Below, piece after piece: positions 45,409 through 56,706 of a DNA stretch of 64,000 nt. A program made the position numbers and the translations under genes. This stretch comes from Rhizophagus irregularis (Eukaryota; Glomeromycota; Glomeromycetes; Glomerales; Glomeraceae). Below the pieces are notes generated by a model. That model had not been told where the DNA came from and searched no databases. It saw only the letters and a list, made by a program, of their open reading frames with translations. The stretch is taken from NCBI RefSeq assembly GCF_026210795.1, contig NC_089449.1, positions 2,170,001-2,234,000 of the forward strand. The letters run 5' to 3'. Numbering within the stretch: the stretch's first letter is position 1; each line of letters opens with the position of its first letter.

Positions 45409-45695
45409 ATACATTTTTTCATTAAAAAAAGTTTCGAAATTCTTTTTCGAAACTTATTTTTGGGATTTAGTATCCATGCTGGAACTGATATCCCTATAAT
45501 TAAAGATAAAAAAATGTTTCATTAAAAATGTTTTATTAAAAAAGTTTCAAAACTTTAATTTCAAAATTTACCTGGAATATCGGCGTCCACATTGGAAACG
45601 ATTTCCTATACAAAAATGAAAAAAAACGTTTTTTTTTATAAAGTTTCAAATTTTTTTTTTTGAAACTTATCTGGAACATCGGTATCCATGCCGGA

Positions 45696-46394
45696 TAGGG
45701 ATGGTTAGGTCAGTTCTGGTCCGGTCTTGGTCCTGGGACCTATAAGTCCTATTGAACGGACCTGCGGACCAGGTCCTGTTAGGACCTGGTCCTGACTAAG
45801 TTATTTATAGATTTTATGAATTTTAGTAATAATTAAATATAAAAAAAGTGAGTTGTGGTATCGCGATTCACTTTTTCATATTGATTTTATATAAAAAAAG
45901 TGAGTTGCGGTATCGGGATTCACTTTTTTATATTGATTTTATATAAAAAAAGTGAGTTGCAGTATCGCGATTCACTTTTTTATATTGATTTTATATAAAA
46001 AAAGTGAGTTGCGGTATCGCGATTCACTTTTTTATATTGATTTTATATAAAAAAAGTGAGTTGTGGTATCGCGATTCACTTTTTTATATTGATTTTAATA
46101 TAAAAATGTGAATCGCAATATCGCAACTCATTTTTTATATGATTTTAATAATATAAAAATTGTATTGCAATATTGCAGTGCACTTTTTTATAATTTATAA
46201 TTACTTAATATCAAATTTACAGCAAATTATACATATATAATTTAAACATATAGGTCTCTTATAACCTTATTGGCTAGGACTTTTTAGGACCTGGTCCGCT
46301 TCTGGTCCAAAATTTGGACCTAAAGATCTGCAGACCAGGTCCAGGTCCTAGGACCAGGTCTTTAGGTCCAGGACATAGGACTTTACCATCCCTA
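45696..46394. mobile_element. hAT-like MITE with GGTCCTGG-rich ends, 699 bp
   Basis: Ends TAGGGATGG and CCATCCCTA, flanked by a perfect 8-bp duplication ATGCCGGA (45688-45695 and 46395-46402), as in hAT elements. It splits one micro-exon body of the surrounding array. The subterminal regions are dense in GGACCTGGTCC palindromes. The centre (45840-46100) is five tandem copies of a palindromic unit of about 52-60 bp containing AGTGAGTTGCGGTATCGCG. Confidence 0.85.
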
Positions 46395-47534
46395 ATGCCG
46401 GAGCCAATTTTCTGCAAAAAAAAAACAAAAAAAAAATGTTTTTTTATGTTAAAATGTTTTTTTTTAAAAGAAAGTTTCAAAAGAGTTTCAAAACTTACCT
46501 AGAATATCAGTATCCACGTCAGAACTGATTTTCTTTGTAAAAAAAATAAAAAAGAAACATTTTTTTAATTAAAAAAACGTTTTTTTAAGAAAGTTTTAAA
46601 ATTTTTTGAAACTTTACCTAGGAAAATGGTATTCATGCCAGAACTAATTCCCTAAACAAAAAATATTTAAAAAAACGTTTTTAGTTATAAAATGTTTTTT
46701 TTCAAAACTTTTCAAAACTTTACCTAGGAAAACGGTATCCACGCTGAAACTAATTTCCTAAATAAAAAATATTATAAAAAAAATGTTTTTTTAGTAAAAA
46801 ACATTTTTTTTTTTAAGATAGTTTTGAAAATTTTTTGAAACTTTACCTGGAATATCGGTATCCACACCAGAACTGATTTTCTATATAAAAAATGTTAAAA
46901 AAAAAACATTTTTTAGTATTAAAAATGTTTTATTAAAGAAAGTTTCAGAATTTTTTTTCAAAACTTTACATGGAATATCAGTATCTATGCCGGAACTGAT
47001 TAAATAAAAAAACCATTTTGAGAAAAAAAGATTTTTTTCAAAATAATTTAAACTATTATTAATAATCTAAATTCAGTAATAGATCAACTAATTACTGTGG
47101 CTACAGCTTAGTATATTATATGTCACTAATCTGCTGAACTTTTGCCATTATTGATATTAATTAATTAAAAAATCGTTTAAAAATCGTCAAAAAAGTTTTT
47201 AAGTTGATTGTTTGTTGTTAATAAAAATCAATAAAAAAAATATTGATCAATTTATGGTTTTTTTTATGTTACAACTCAACCAAAAATCGACCAAAAATCG
47301 ACCAGTTGATTTATGCCGATTTTTTTCTGATTTTTGTAATTAGCCGAATGTGTGACGAATAATGTGATCGATTTGCCGAATTATTGCCGAAAGGTCTTAT
47401 TGACGAAATAAATAATTTTGACTAGTACTACTGCACTGCAATTATATAAATATTTTTCTTGATTTCCATGGTTGCTTAGTGCCGTTAGTGAAAAGGTTTA
47501 TGAGAGAATTCTTACGCTGATCATGCAGTTAACT

Positions 47535-47780
47535 TAAGGTTGTGCAGCCACAGAAATCTCTCAAAGACCTACGTTAGTTTCTCCAAGATTTTACTATAGT
47601 TTTATTATAGTTTCAGCAAGGTTTCAGCAGTTTTGGAATTTATAATAAGTTTTGTCAGGTTTCACTTTTCTCCAGAATTTTGCTAACTTTTTAATATAAC
47701 TTTCATATAGTTTTGGCAAAGTTTCGCTATTTTGGCATTTCGCCAACTTGCTAAACCCTCTAATTTCTCCAGCAACCTTA
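47535..47780. mobile_element. hAT-like MITE (TAAGGTTG family), copy b
   Basis: TAAGGTTG...CAACCTTA ends, flanked by CAGTTAACT on both sides (47526-47534 and 47781-47789). 246 bp, inverted relative to copy a. Flanking DNA up to 48942 is AT-rich, with short-period repeats near 48175-48300 and no gene. Confidence 0.75.
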
Positions 47781-48942
47781 CAGTTAACTAATAATTCTTG
47801 TCATTTGATTGATAAGTACATAATAGAAACTACACTAGAACCTGTATTAATTGAAGTAAACTGTGAAATTAGGTATAATTTAATTGTTTTAGTGATACTG
47901 ACTTTTTTTTTGACTTGAATCATTTTATCACAATATGATTTTTATTTTTAAACATGTTTGTGAAATGCATTGTAAAATGAATTAACAATTTTCCTTGCTA
48001 TCGTCTTGCAATTTTTTTTGGGATGAGCCTTTGTATGTAAAATATAATTGTGTCTGAGATAAGGCCTCTTGTAAATTTGACATAATTACATACTTTTTAA
48101 GTGAGAAGAGCATCATCTTTATATTCAAATATGGGTTTTTCCTAAATTACGAAGAAGGTGTTAGAATCCTTTGATCATTTTTTATAATAATATATTAAAA
48201 AAAATGTTTTGCAATATTTTTTCATTAAATTAATTAAAAAAATGTTGTGTAAACATTTTTTTATAATAATATATTAAAAAAAATATTTAATAACATTTTT
48301 TATTTAATAATTAAATAATTGCAATAGTTTTAATATAAAACTATTGCGAAAATATTTACTCAGTTTAGTTCAGTCCAATCTATAAAATTTGGTTCAGTAT
48401 AAATTTATAATCTGAAATTAGATCAGACTGGATTGAATATTTTAGTTTAAATTAAAACATCAACCTAGACCTAACCAATCCAAATTTTTAATTCAGAGTA
48501 CCAGATTAAAATTGGACTGATTAGAGCTTTAAACTGAACTGGTGATGTATTTAGAAATATTCATTAGTACTACTTGGAATTGTTTATTACTACAGATTTT
48601 AATTTACTAAAATTATTTAATTATAAAACCTTTAAGAGAAGCTGTCCAAATTTCTTTATTCTATAATTTTAAAATTAACTTTAAAGTTTTGAATAGTTCA
48701 GTTTAGTTCTATTTTTCAGTCCTTTTCTAATTAGTCAGAATTCGTTTTGCGTAATAACTCACCATTCAGTAATCGTAAAAAGCCAATCAATAGCTCATTA
48801 GAATTATTACACTAAGACAGTTCAAATGGTACTAAAATCATTTTTCTAGTATTGATAAATAGTGAGTTATTTTTTGAAAAATTGGCAAAATTAACTCACC
48901 ATTTAGGAACATGCCAGAAATTACGTGATTTAGTGGGTGGAT

Positions 48943-49187
48943 TAAAGTTGCCTGCCTAAATCTCTCCAAAATTCTATGATTAGTTTCTCCATGATTTTAC
49001 TATAGTTTTATTATAGTTTCGGCAAGGTTTCAGCAGTTTTGGCATTTATAATAAATTTTGGCAGGTTTCGCTTTTCTCCAGAGTTTCGCTAACTTTTTAA
49101 TATGACTTTTATATAGTTTCAACAAAGCTTTGCTATTTCAGTATTTCGCCAACTTGCCAAAACCCTCTAGTTTTTTCAGCAACCTTA
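48943..49187. mobile_element. hAT-like MITE (TAAGGTTG family), copy c
   Basis: Ends TAAAGTTG and CAACCTTA with flanks GGGTGGAT and AGGTGGAT (8 bp, one mismatch). It sits in a terminus fragment of the element described at 1293-2869 (GCCAGAAATTACGTGATTTA at 48913). The following DNA to 50345 is AT-rich, with no gene seen. Confidence 0.7.
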
Positions 49188-50345
49188 AGGTGGATGGGGG
49201 AGGACCCCAAACAATTATAATCAAGGTTATATCCTTTATATTAAGAATTTTTAAAAATTTATTATTGCCATTATGAATTTATTTTAAAAGATATAAATGT
49301 AAAATTTTAATAAAATAATTACTCTTCTACTATTTATAACTTTCATATTGGCGGATTTGTTTCATCACCTAAATATGCTGAATTTTTGCATTATGCAAGC
49401 ACAGCAAAGTTAAGGATGCATTGCACGATATCCATAAAGATGTGTGATTAAAAAAAATCAATTTTGATACGATTTTAATTTTGGCCGGAATTAACATAAT
49501 TTTGGCCAGATTTATGATATGTAGATCAGTGTAACATCATATGATAATGCTAAGCCACTCCAATAAAATGTTTTTTTTACTTTCGCTTTTTTTTAATTTA
49601 ATTTCTAATTTTAAAAAGTACACAAGTAGTATACAAGTCTCAAGTTAAAACTAAAAAATTGATTTTTAAATTATAAATTTAATCTATTACAGTATTTATA
49701 ATACTTTAGATTTAAATATAATAAGAAACATAAAACATTTTGAACGCTCAACGCTTGTGACAAAAAAATAGTGAAATATAAAGATAACCACCCAAACTCT
49801 TTTCAAAAATTCACTTTCAAAATATCTTTATAATAAGTCTTCCAAATGAGACCTATATAAGCAAAAAGGGAGAATTTAGAACAATATTATTTAAAAAACT
49901 TCTTAGATCTAAAAGGTAAAAAGAAAAAAAAAAAGAAATAGAAAACTAGCCGAAAAGAATAAAAAAAAACTCCAGCACTAAATATTCATACAGCTCACGG
50001 TAACATACTTGGCAAGTCGGATGGGTTGTAACTATGTTGGATGGGTTAAAACACGGTTTTTTTTAAAAATATTTTTTTTTTAACGTTGGCAAGTTCAAAA
50101 AAAAATTTGTTTCAATTGATCTACAACTCACCTGATGTGAAATCTTGTGTTTGCTGATCAGTTTAGTATTACGCAATAGGACCAATGAGGCAATAAAGCA
50201 ATTTTATCCTGTGAATCAAATCCGCCCATATGTGTAATTTTAAAAGTAATATTTAATAATGTAATTTTTTATTTTTTTGAATATTTCTATGTATACCGAT
50301 TGTGAAAAAGTGTATATTTTTTTGCCAAATTTTGCATTATTAGGT

Positions 50346-50585
50346 TAAGGTTGCTTACTGCATAATTTAAAATCTACGATTAGTTTCGTCAAATTTTACT
50401 ATAGATTTATTATAGTTTTAGCAGAGTTTCAGCAGTTTTGGCATTTATAATAAATTTCGGCAGTTTCGCCTTTTTCCAAAGTTTTGCCAGTTTTTTAATA
50501 TAACTTTAATATAGTTTCAGCAGAATTTCGCTTTTCGGAAAAACGCCATCTTGCCTAAACCCCTAGGTTTTGGCAAGCAACCTTA
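50346..50585. mobile_element. hAT-like MITE (TAAGGTTG family), copy d
   Basis: Ends TAAGGTTGCTTA and GGCAAGCAACCTTA with the family interior (CAGCAGTTTTGGCATTTATA-type words). A target duplication is not clear for this copy. Confidence 0.7.
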
Positions 50586-50788
50586 CTTATTACACAACTT
50601 TATCCCTAATTTTAATCAGTAAACTTGCATAATTTTTGGTATCAAAAGATTTTTTTCTTTAAAAGAACCATTTTTTTCTATATTATCTTATAATATTAAC
50701 TTAATAAAATTATAAGATAAATAATGTATAAAGTTTAAAATATAGTCAGATATGACCTTAACTATAATTATCCAAGGTTCTGATAGGG

Positions 50789-51927
50789 ATCAGGTCCTGC
50801 AATCAGGTGTCACAATATACCTTTTATGGGGTCGTCTAAAGCCGTGTTCGATCATGTGACTTGACATTTTATAAATAAGCCATTTTTTTATGAACTAAGA
50901 TTAATGTAAGTATGAAGGTTATAAAATAAGTGTATTTTGGCCTGCTTTACAAGTTTACTTAGTGAAAAAAAGCTGGTTTTAAACACTGTTTTTGACTTTA
51001 CATATGAACGAGTAATCTTTGCCAATCATATCCAAAAATAGATGACGAAAATGAAAAAATTCAAATAAGTCAAAAACGGTGTTCAAAACCCCATATTGCG
51101 CACTAAGTAAACTTGCACAGCAGGCTAAAATACACATACTATATGTAACTTGAAAGTTTTATGTATTGGCGAAAAAGTTTTATTTGTAAAAAATAAATTT
51201 TTACAAGTCACGTGATTGAACACGGCTTTAGACGCCCCCCTTTTATGATAATAGTATATCTTTTATAGTAAATAATATTTAATTTGTTTATTAAGAAGCT
51301 TTTTTTGCAATTATTTCACCATCTAAAAGTCCAATTTTAATGAATTTTTTTTTGTTTTATAAAGTATAAAGAGAGTTACAAAATAAAAATAAGTTTATGC
51401 AAATTGAATTATTGGATAGTAAAATAATTGTATTATAATATATATATAATATATAGTAATACTAATATATTTATTAAGAAGCTTTTTTGCAATTAACTAC
51501 TATATAGCAGTTTAATTTTAATGAATTTTTTTTTGTTTTATAAAGCATAAAAAGGTTTACAAAACAAAAAAAAAGTTTATGCAAATCGAATTATTGGATA
51601 GTAAAATAATTGTATTATAATATATATAAAATATATGGTAATTTATTTATTAATAAGCTTTTTTGCAATTATTTCACCATCTAGCAGTCCAATTTCAATG
51701 AATTTTTTTTATTTTATAAAGTATAAATGGGCTACAAAACAAAAAAAAGTTTTTGCAAATAGGATTATTAGATAGCAAACTAATTGTATTATAATATATA
51801 TATTAATATAATATAATATATATTATACTGTATGTATTTTTTTAGCCAATTCCCTTCCTACCTATTATGTAATTGAATTCTACAGATCTCTAATTGAGAA
51901 TAATCATGTAATTTCTGGCACGCCCCT
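50789..51927. mobile_element. Non-autonomous TIR element, copy 2 (5'-truncated)
   Basis: It matches 1320-2869 from TCAGGTCCTGCAATCAGGTG onward and keeps the right terminus TTTCTGGCACGCCCCTT. Three tandem units are present as in copy 1. It lacks the 805-bp MITE but has its own 410-bp insert at 50829-51238. Confidence 0.7.
50829..51238. mobile_element. Mutator-like fold-back MITE, 410 bp
   Basis: The termini GGGTCGTCTAAAGCCGTGTT and the inverted GGGGCGTCTAAAGCCGTGTT are flanked by a perfect 9-bp duplication, CCTTTTATG (50820-50828 and 51239-51247). The interior is also largely self-complementary. A 9-bp duplication and long TIRs fit Mutator-like elements. No ORF. Confidence 0.85.
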
Positions 51928-52169
51928 TATCAATGTTAAAAAGATGATTTTAGTTCCATTTAAACTATTTTGATGAGCACTAGTCGAAAAAGGAATATTC
52001 GGCCTTAATACAATTTGGCCTATATTCGACTAGAATTAATAAAATTCGACTTCAATTAGTAAAGATCTACGATTAGACATATATTCAACCTAGTTGAATT
52101 ATGTTAATCAAACGTTACGCATTACATGATACGCGTATTAAAATAAAAGTTTAAAAAAGGATGATCCTT

Positions 52170-52330
52170 TTTTAAACTTTTTTAATTTTCTTCCTTCCCT
52201 CCTCGCCCTTTCCCTTCCTTCGTTCCCCTTTTCCTTCGTCCCAGTTTCTCTTCTTCCCCTTTCCCTTCCTTCGTTCTCCTTTCCCTTCCTTCGCTTTTCC
52301 CTTCCTTACCCTTTCCCCTTTCCTTTCGTC
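52170..52330 (+). repeat. Pyrimidine-rich tract upstream of the micro-exon array
   Basis: About 160 nt of CTTCCTTCC/CCCTTTCCC words on the plus strand, preceded by the inverted pair AAGTTTAAAAAAGGAT and ATCCTTTTTTAAACTT. The same arrangement precedes the decayed array at 59320-59480, so it is a conserved part of the locus. Confidence 0.6.
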
Positions 52331-52698
52331 ACTTATCTCTTTCGAAAGTATACATATATCTTCGAATTTTTACTTTTTTTAACGAAACGTTTCACTAACG
52401 TTTTCGTTTTTTTCTTTTTTAGATTCAAGACACCCATTTAAAAGGCTCGGGTGGGCTTCCGAAGTATGGAAAAACTAAGTTTCATAAGTACGAAACTTGG
52501 TTTATTTATTTTTTTTTTTAATTTAGTATGAACGGTTACTAACCGTTCTTTTATTACTTTTTTTTTAAATTCGGCCATTCGGGTGGGCTTCCGAAGTATG
52601 GAAAAACCAAGTTTCGTAAATATGAAACTTGGTTTATTATTTTTTTTTTAATTTAATATGAACGGTTACTAACCGTTCTTTTTTTACTTTTTTTTTAG

Positions 52699-54002
52699 GT
52701 TCAGCCGTTCGAGTGGGCTTCCGTGTTCCGAAGAACGGGAAAATTCCAAAGATTCGTAAGAATCTTGGATTTTTTTTTTATTTTTTTAAAAAAATATTAT
52801 GAACGGTTACTAATAACCGTTCTTTTCTATTTTTTAGGATTGGGTGGGCTTCTGAAGAACGAAAACCCAAAGATTCGTACGAATCTTCAATATTTTTTAT
52901 TTTTGATTATTGCGAATGGTTTACTAACCATTCTTTCTTTTTTTTTATAGGATCGGGTGGGCTTCCGAAGAACGAAAACCCAAAGATTCGTACGAATCTT
53001 CAATCTTTTTTTATTTTTGATTATTACGAATGGTTTACTAACCATTCTTTCTTTTTTTTAGGATCGGGTGGGCTTCTGAAGAATAAAAACCCAAAGATTC
53101 GTAAGTACGAATCTTTAATTTTTGTTTTTATTTATTATTATTACGAATGGTTTACTAACCATTCTTTCTTTTTTTTATAGGTTCGGGTGGGCCTGAAGAA
53201 CGAAAACCCAAAGATTCGTAAGTACGAATCTTTAATCTTTTTTTTATTTATTATTATTACGAATGGTTTACTAACCATTCTTTCTTTTTTTTAGGTTTGG
53301 GTGGGCTTCGAAGAACGAAAACCCAAAGATAAAGATTCGTAAGTATAGTACGAATCTTTATATATTTTTTATTTTTATTTTTTTATCATTTTGGAACGGT
53401 TTACTAACCGTTCTTTCTTTATAGGTTCGGGCGGGCTTTTGTGTGGAAAAACCAAGATTCGTAAGTATGAATCTTGGTTTAATTTTTTTAATTTTTTTTT
53501 TTAATATTAATGAACGGTTACTAATAACCGTTCTTTCTTTTTTTAGGATCGGGTGGAGTGGGCTTCCGACCTTCGGGAAAAAGAAGAACCAAGATTCGTA
53601 AGTACGAATCTTGGTTTATTTTTTTAATTTTTTTTTTTTAATATTACGAACGGTTACTAATAACCGTTCTTTCTTTTAGGATCGGGTGGGTGGGAGCTTC
53701 CGGACCTTCGGGAAGAAGAACAAGATTCGTAAGTACGAATCTTGGTTTATTTTTTTGATTTTTTTTTTAATATTATTATGAACGGTTACTAATAACCGTT
53801 CTTTTCTTTTCTTTTAGGTCTCGAGTGTCTCAGGTGTCTTCTGAAGAACGGAAAAAACCAAAGATTCGTAAGTAAGTACGAATCTTGGTTTTTTTTCTTA
53901 TTTTTTTAATATTATGAACGGTTACTAACCGTTCTTCTTTTTTTTATAGGTTCGGATGGATTGCTAAAGAACAATCAAAGATTCGTATATACGAATACAT
54001 GA
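52699..54002 (+). CDS. Candidate micro-exon gene inside the CACTA-like element
   Basis: Predicted exons: 52699-52755, 52838-52876, 52951-52989, 53062-53100, 53181-53217, 53295-53338, 53425-53460, 53547-53597, 53680-53728, 53818-53867 and 53950-54002. Joined, they keep one frame open for 163 codons to TGA 54000-54002 (two bases of a first codon come from upstream). Exons of 37 and 44 nt, and of 49 and 50 nt, are adjacent pairs whose frame changes cancel. The product repeats SGGLPKNENPKIR-like 13-mers and is strongly basic. Introns are 72-89 nt with GTAAGT-like (or GTACGA) donors inside AAGATTCGTA/TACGAATCTT hairpins, TACTAA branch sites inside GAATGG/CCATTC or GAACGG/CCGTTC hairpins, and TTTTAG or TATAG acceptors. 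Two further units at 52422-52640 have damaged splice sites. The start codon and function are unknown; no family recognised. Confidence 0.5.
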
Positions 54003-54377
54003 ATCATGTAATTGTGGAATTGTATTAGAATTAGCAATATTTTTTGTAAATTAGATAGATGCAATAATAATAATATAATTATAAAGTATTTAAGCATTAA
54101 TAAATACATTTATTTAATAAATTTGATAAAAAAAATCAAAATAAATTCATAAATAAATGGGTTGTTATTAGACCATAATTCGGCTTAAAGTTTTAAGATC
54201 GAATATTGGTCAATTTAAACCTAAATAATGGTCGAATAATTAGTCTGAATTTGGGACGATTGGCACCCTAAATGCGCCCGAAAATTCGACCTCAATTTGA
54301 CACAGGTTAGACCATCATTCGACCTATATTCGACCTGGTCAAATTTAGGCCGAATTGTCCTTTTTCAACTAGTGGAG

Positions 54378-55765
54378 ATGATTTCAATAAACTATTAATT
54401 GGCTTTCTACAATCACTGGATGGTGAGAGAATCCTGGACATTACATATACAACTTTAAGAGTACTAACTTTTTAGTAAATTGGCTTAAATTTCAAAAAAA
54501 AAATCATGTTTTTTGTGATTATCTTGGCATCTAGTAATCCAATTTATGCAAACTTTTTTTGTTTTGTAGCCCTCATTGAAATCTACAAAATAAAAAAAAT
54601 CCACATTAATCAGATCACTGGATACTAAGATAATTGCAAAAAACTGAAAATAAAAAAAAAAGAGCAAATTGGGTTTTTTTTGGTAAAAAGTCAGTTGTGA
54701 GTTCTATAAGAAATGTTTGGGATCCTATGGCAAGTTATTGTATAAAATAAATTTTAATCAATTAGAAAAAAACCAAAAAATGGAATTGAACTGAACTGTT
54801 TAGAGCTTTAGTTAACTTATTAATATCAATTAAAATGGTAATAGATAACTGTAATGTATTTCTTTTGTATCTTATAGACTTTATATAAAATAGCAAAATT
54901 ATAAAAATATATATAAAATAAGCATAATTTGAATTATTATTAATATCAAATTATTTGATTTTTTATATATCATGGACCATAGTACCTTTCCCTTCTTGTT
55001 AAATTTCATAGAATTGTATACTAGTACTTGAAGATATTTTACATTTATCTTATAATTTAGTAATTAAATTTAAGCAATTTTTTTTTGTTTAATAACTTTC
55101 ATTGAGTTCTTTAAAATAAAAAAAGATAGCTCAAATTAAACTGTTAGATTATAAGATATTTGTAAAAAATGGAATTTTTAATATTTAAAAGTACAGGACC
55201 AAAACCCCCAATTTTTGCAAGATATCCAGAGTATTATAATCTGTGATATATGATACTTGCAAATAGAAGAAAATTAATAATTATTAGTAAATAATTGCTA
55301 TAAGTTTTAAGAAATATCAGTCCATTAGCATTCTTATATTTAGTAATGCTTTTTCTAAAAATTTAAAGAAAACTGTTTTTAATAGAAGTATAATAATTAG
55401 CTTTTGAATCTCAGTAAAATCTACTGTAAAGTCTTTCATTGACAAATTATCTATATTTCATAAATATTTTTAAAAATATACTGAAATTATTTTGTGAAAA
55501 AAATGAACTATTAGTCAAAATCAAAACTTTTGGTTATATAACAAATCGGTAAAAGTTTGACTGATTTAGCACACATTTCAGCTAAATTTTAAAAGTTATT
55601 AAAAATTGGCCAATTATTATCCAAATTTTAATATAAAAATTGGTAGAATATTTACTAGTTGAAAAAGGAATATTTGACTTTAATACAATAATCTATGATT
55701 AGATATATATTCAATTTTATTACACAGGTTGAAAAGTAAAAAATCAGGTATCAATCAGTCACCAA
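54378..55765. other. AT-rich intergenic DNA with a CACTA-like end fragment
   Basis: 55655-55735 resembles the left terminus of the 51977 element (ACTAGTTGAAAAAGGAATAT) and then stops. Nothing else is recognisable. A small minus frame at 54485-54667 is low complexity. Confidence 0.4.
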
Positions 55766-56706
55766 TAGTGTTCTAAACGGGTCAGGTCAGGTCAGGTAAT
55801 CTGTCTTACCCAACCTGACAAAAAAAAATCAAGTTGGGTCAGGTCAGGTCGGATAACCCATCTTACCCGACCTGACCCATTGACCTATTTGACCTGTGTA
55901 TCAAAAATGACTAAAAAAATAAAAAAAAATCCAGGTTTTTTAATTGAAAACATCAAACCTGACATTTTTAGTTAAAGAAAAGTTTTTTTTTAATGAAAAA
56001 TGTCAAATCTGACATTTTTTAGTTAGAAAAAAACAAAAAATGCCAAACTTGACATTTTTCTGTTAAAAAAGTAACGTTTTGGCATTTTTTTTAATATTCA
56101 TTATATGAAAAAATGCCGAAATGTTTTTTCTTAATAGTATTGCAATAAAAAAACATTTTCAGAGTTTTTTTTTGATATTATTATATGAAAAAACACTGAA
56201 ATGTTTTTTCTTAATAAGGCCGCACCAATTCAATTTTTTGTTTAACATAACCCCTCCCCCCTATTTTTGGATTTTTTATGTAAAAAAAATACATGTAATT
56301 TAGGCCGGAATTATACAAATCTTTAAGTCTTGGCCGGAATTATCATCCAAAATTTTTGCTCACTCTTTTGGTCAAAATTTTGGCCAATATTAATGGTAAT
56401 TCTGGTCATGTATTGTATTTTATGTATTATTTTTTGTCCTCCCCTTCCCTAGATTGGGCCTCTATGTTATGTTAAACAAAGAATTGGCTTGGAGCAGCCT
56501 AATTAATACAAAAAAACGTTTTGGCATTTTTTTTTCACATATTTAATCCATCTGTTCAGAAATATTATATCAGGTCAAATGAGTCAACGGGTCGGGACAA
56601 ACTGTGTCCCGACCTGAAGTCAGGTCATGAATTTGATGACTCGACCCAAAATTTTCAGGTTAATCTGATGGGTCACCCAAATTGACCTGACCTGTTCAGA
56701 ACACTA
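55766..56706. mobile_element. hAT-like MITE with GGTCAGGTC-rich ends, 941 bp
   Basis: Ends TAGTGTTCTAAACGG and the inverted CAGAACACTA. A perfect 8-bp duplication, GTCACCAA, flanks it (55758-55765 and 56707-56714). The subterminal regions repeat GGTCAGGTCAGGT, and the interior repeats TGACATTTTT and GGCATTTTTT motifs. It is itself interrupted by a Harbinger-like MITE at 56218-56499. No ORF. Confidence 0.85.
56218..56499. mobile_element. PIF/Harbinger-like MITE, nested
   Basis: Ends GGCCGCACCAATTC and the inverted GGCTGCTCCAAGCC, flanked by TAA on both sides (56215-56217 and 56500-56502). TWA duplications and GGC-ends fit Tourist/Harbinger MITEs. 282 bp, no ORF. Confidence 0.7.

Larger units (their letters stand above)
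42086..47427 (-). mobile_element. CACTA-like element holding about 27 micro-exon/intron units
   Basis: The left terminus CACTGGTCAAAATAGTTCAT and the inverted right terminus TACTAGTCAAAATTATTTAT match at 22 of 26 positions including the following TTCGTC. Flanks are TTA and CTA. From about 42640 to 46990 the minus strand repeats a unit of 110-125 nt: a T-rich stretch, TTTTGTAG or TTATAG, a 34-36-nt body, then GTAAGTTT in a hairpin (GTTTCGAAGTT/AACTTCGAAAC). Two body families occur. On the low-coordinate side it is ATTTTGGCTTTCGGTTCTTG..., ending ATATGG. On the high-coordinate side it is GAAATCAGCTCCAACGTGG... or GGATATCAGTTCTGGC..., several ending CCAG before GTAAGT (for example 44761-44794 and 44995-45028). 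Bodies of 34 nt do not keep frame, so coding is unproven. Confidence 0.6.
51977..54374 (+). mobile_element. CACTA-like element carrying a micro-exon array
   Basis: The left terminus CACTAGTCGAAAAAGGAATA and the inverted right terminus CACTAGTTGAAAAAGGACAA are followed inward by TTCGGCCT and subterminal TTCGAC words. GAG directly repeats at 51974-51976 and 54375-54377, the 3-bp duplication typical of CACTA elements. Removing 51977-54377 restores a continuous repeat module (TTTTGATGAG joined to ATGATTTC) known from other places in the window. The interior has a pyrimidine tract (52170-52330) and 13 micro-exon units (52422-54002). No transposase is present. Confidence 0.75.

Noticed and set aside
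45840-46100. Regularly spaced palindromic repeats as a CRISPR array
   Set aside because: Units are directly adjacent, palindromic and lie in a hAT-like MITE in a eukaryotic genome; there are no unique spacers or cas genes.
52723-52950. A 75-codon unspliced frame through the micro-exon array
   Set aside because: It reads through intron-like spacers giving Phe/Leu runs; the spliced frame is more coherent.
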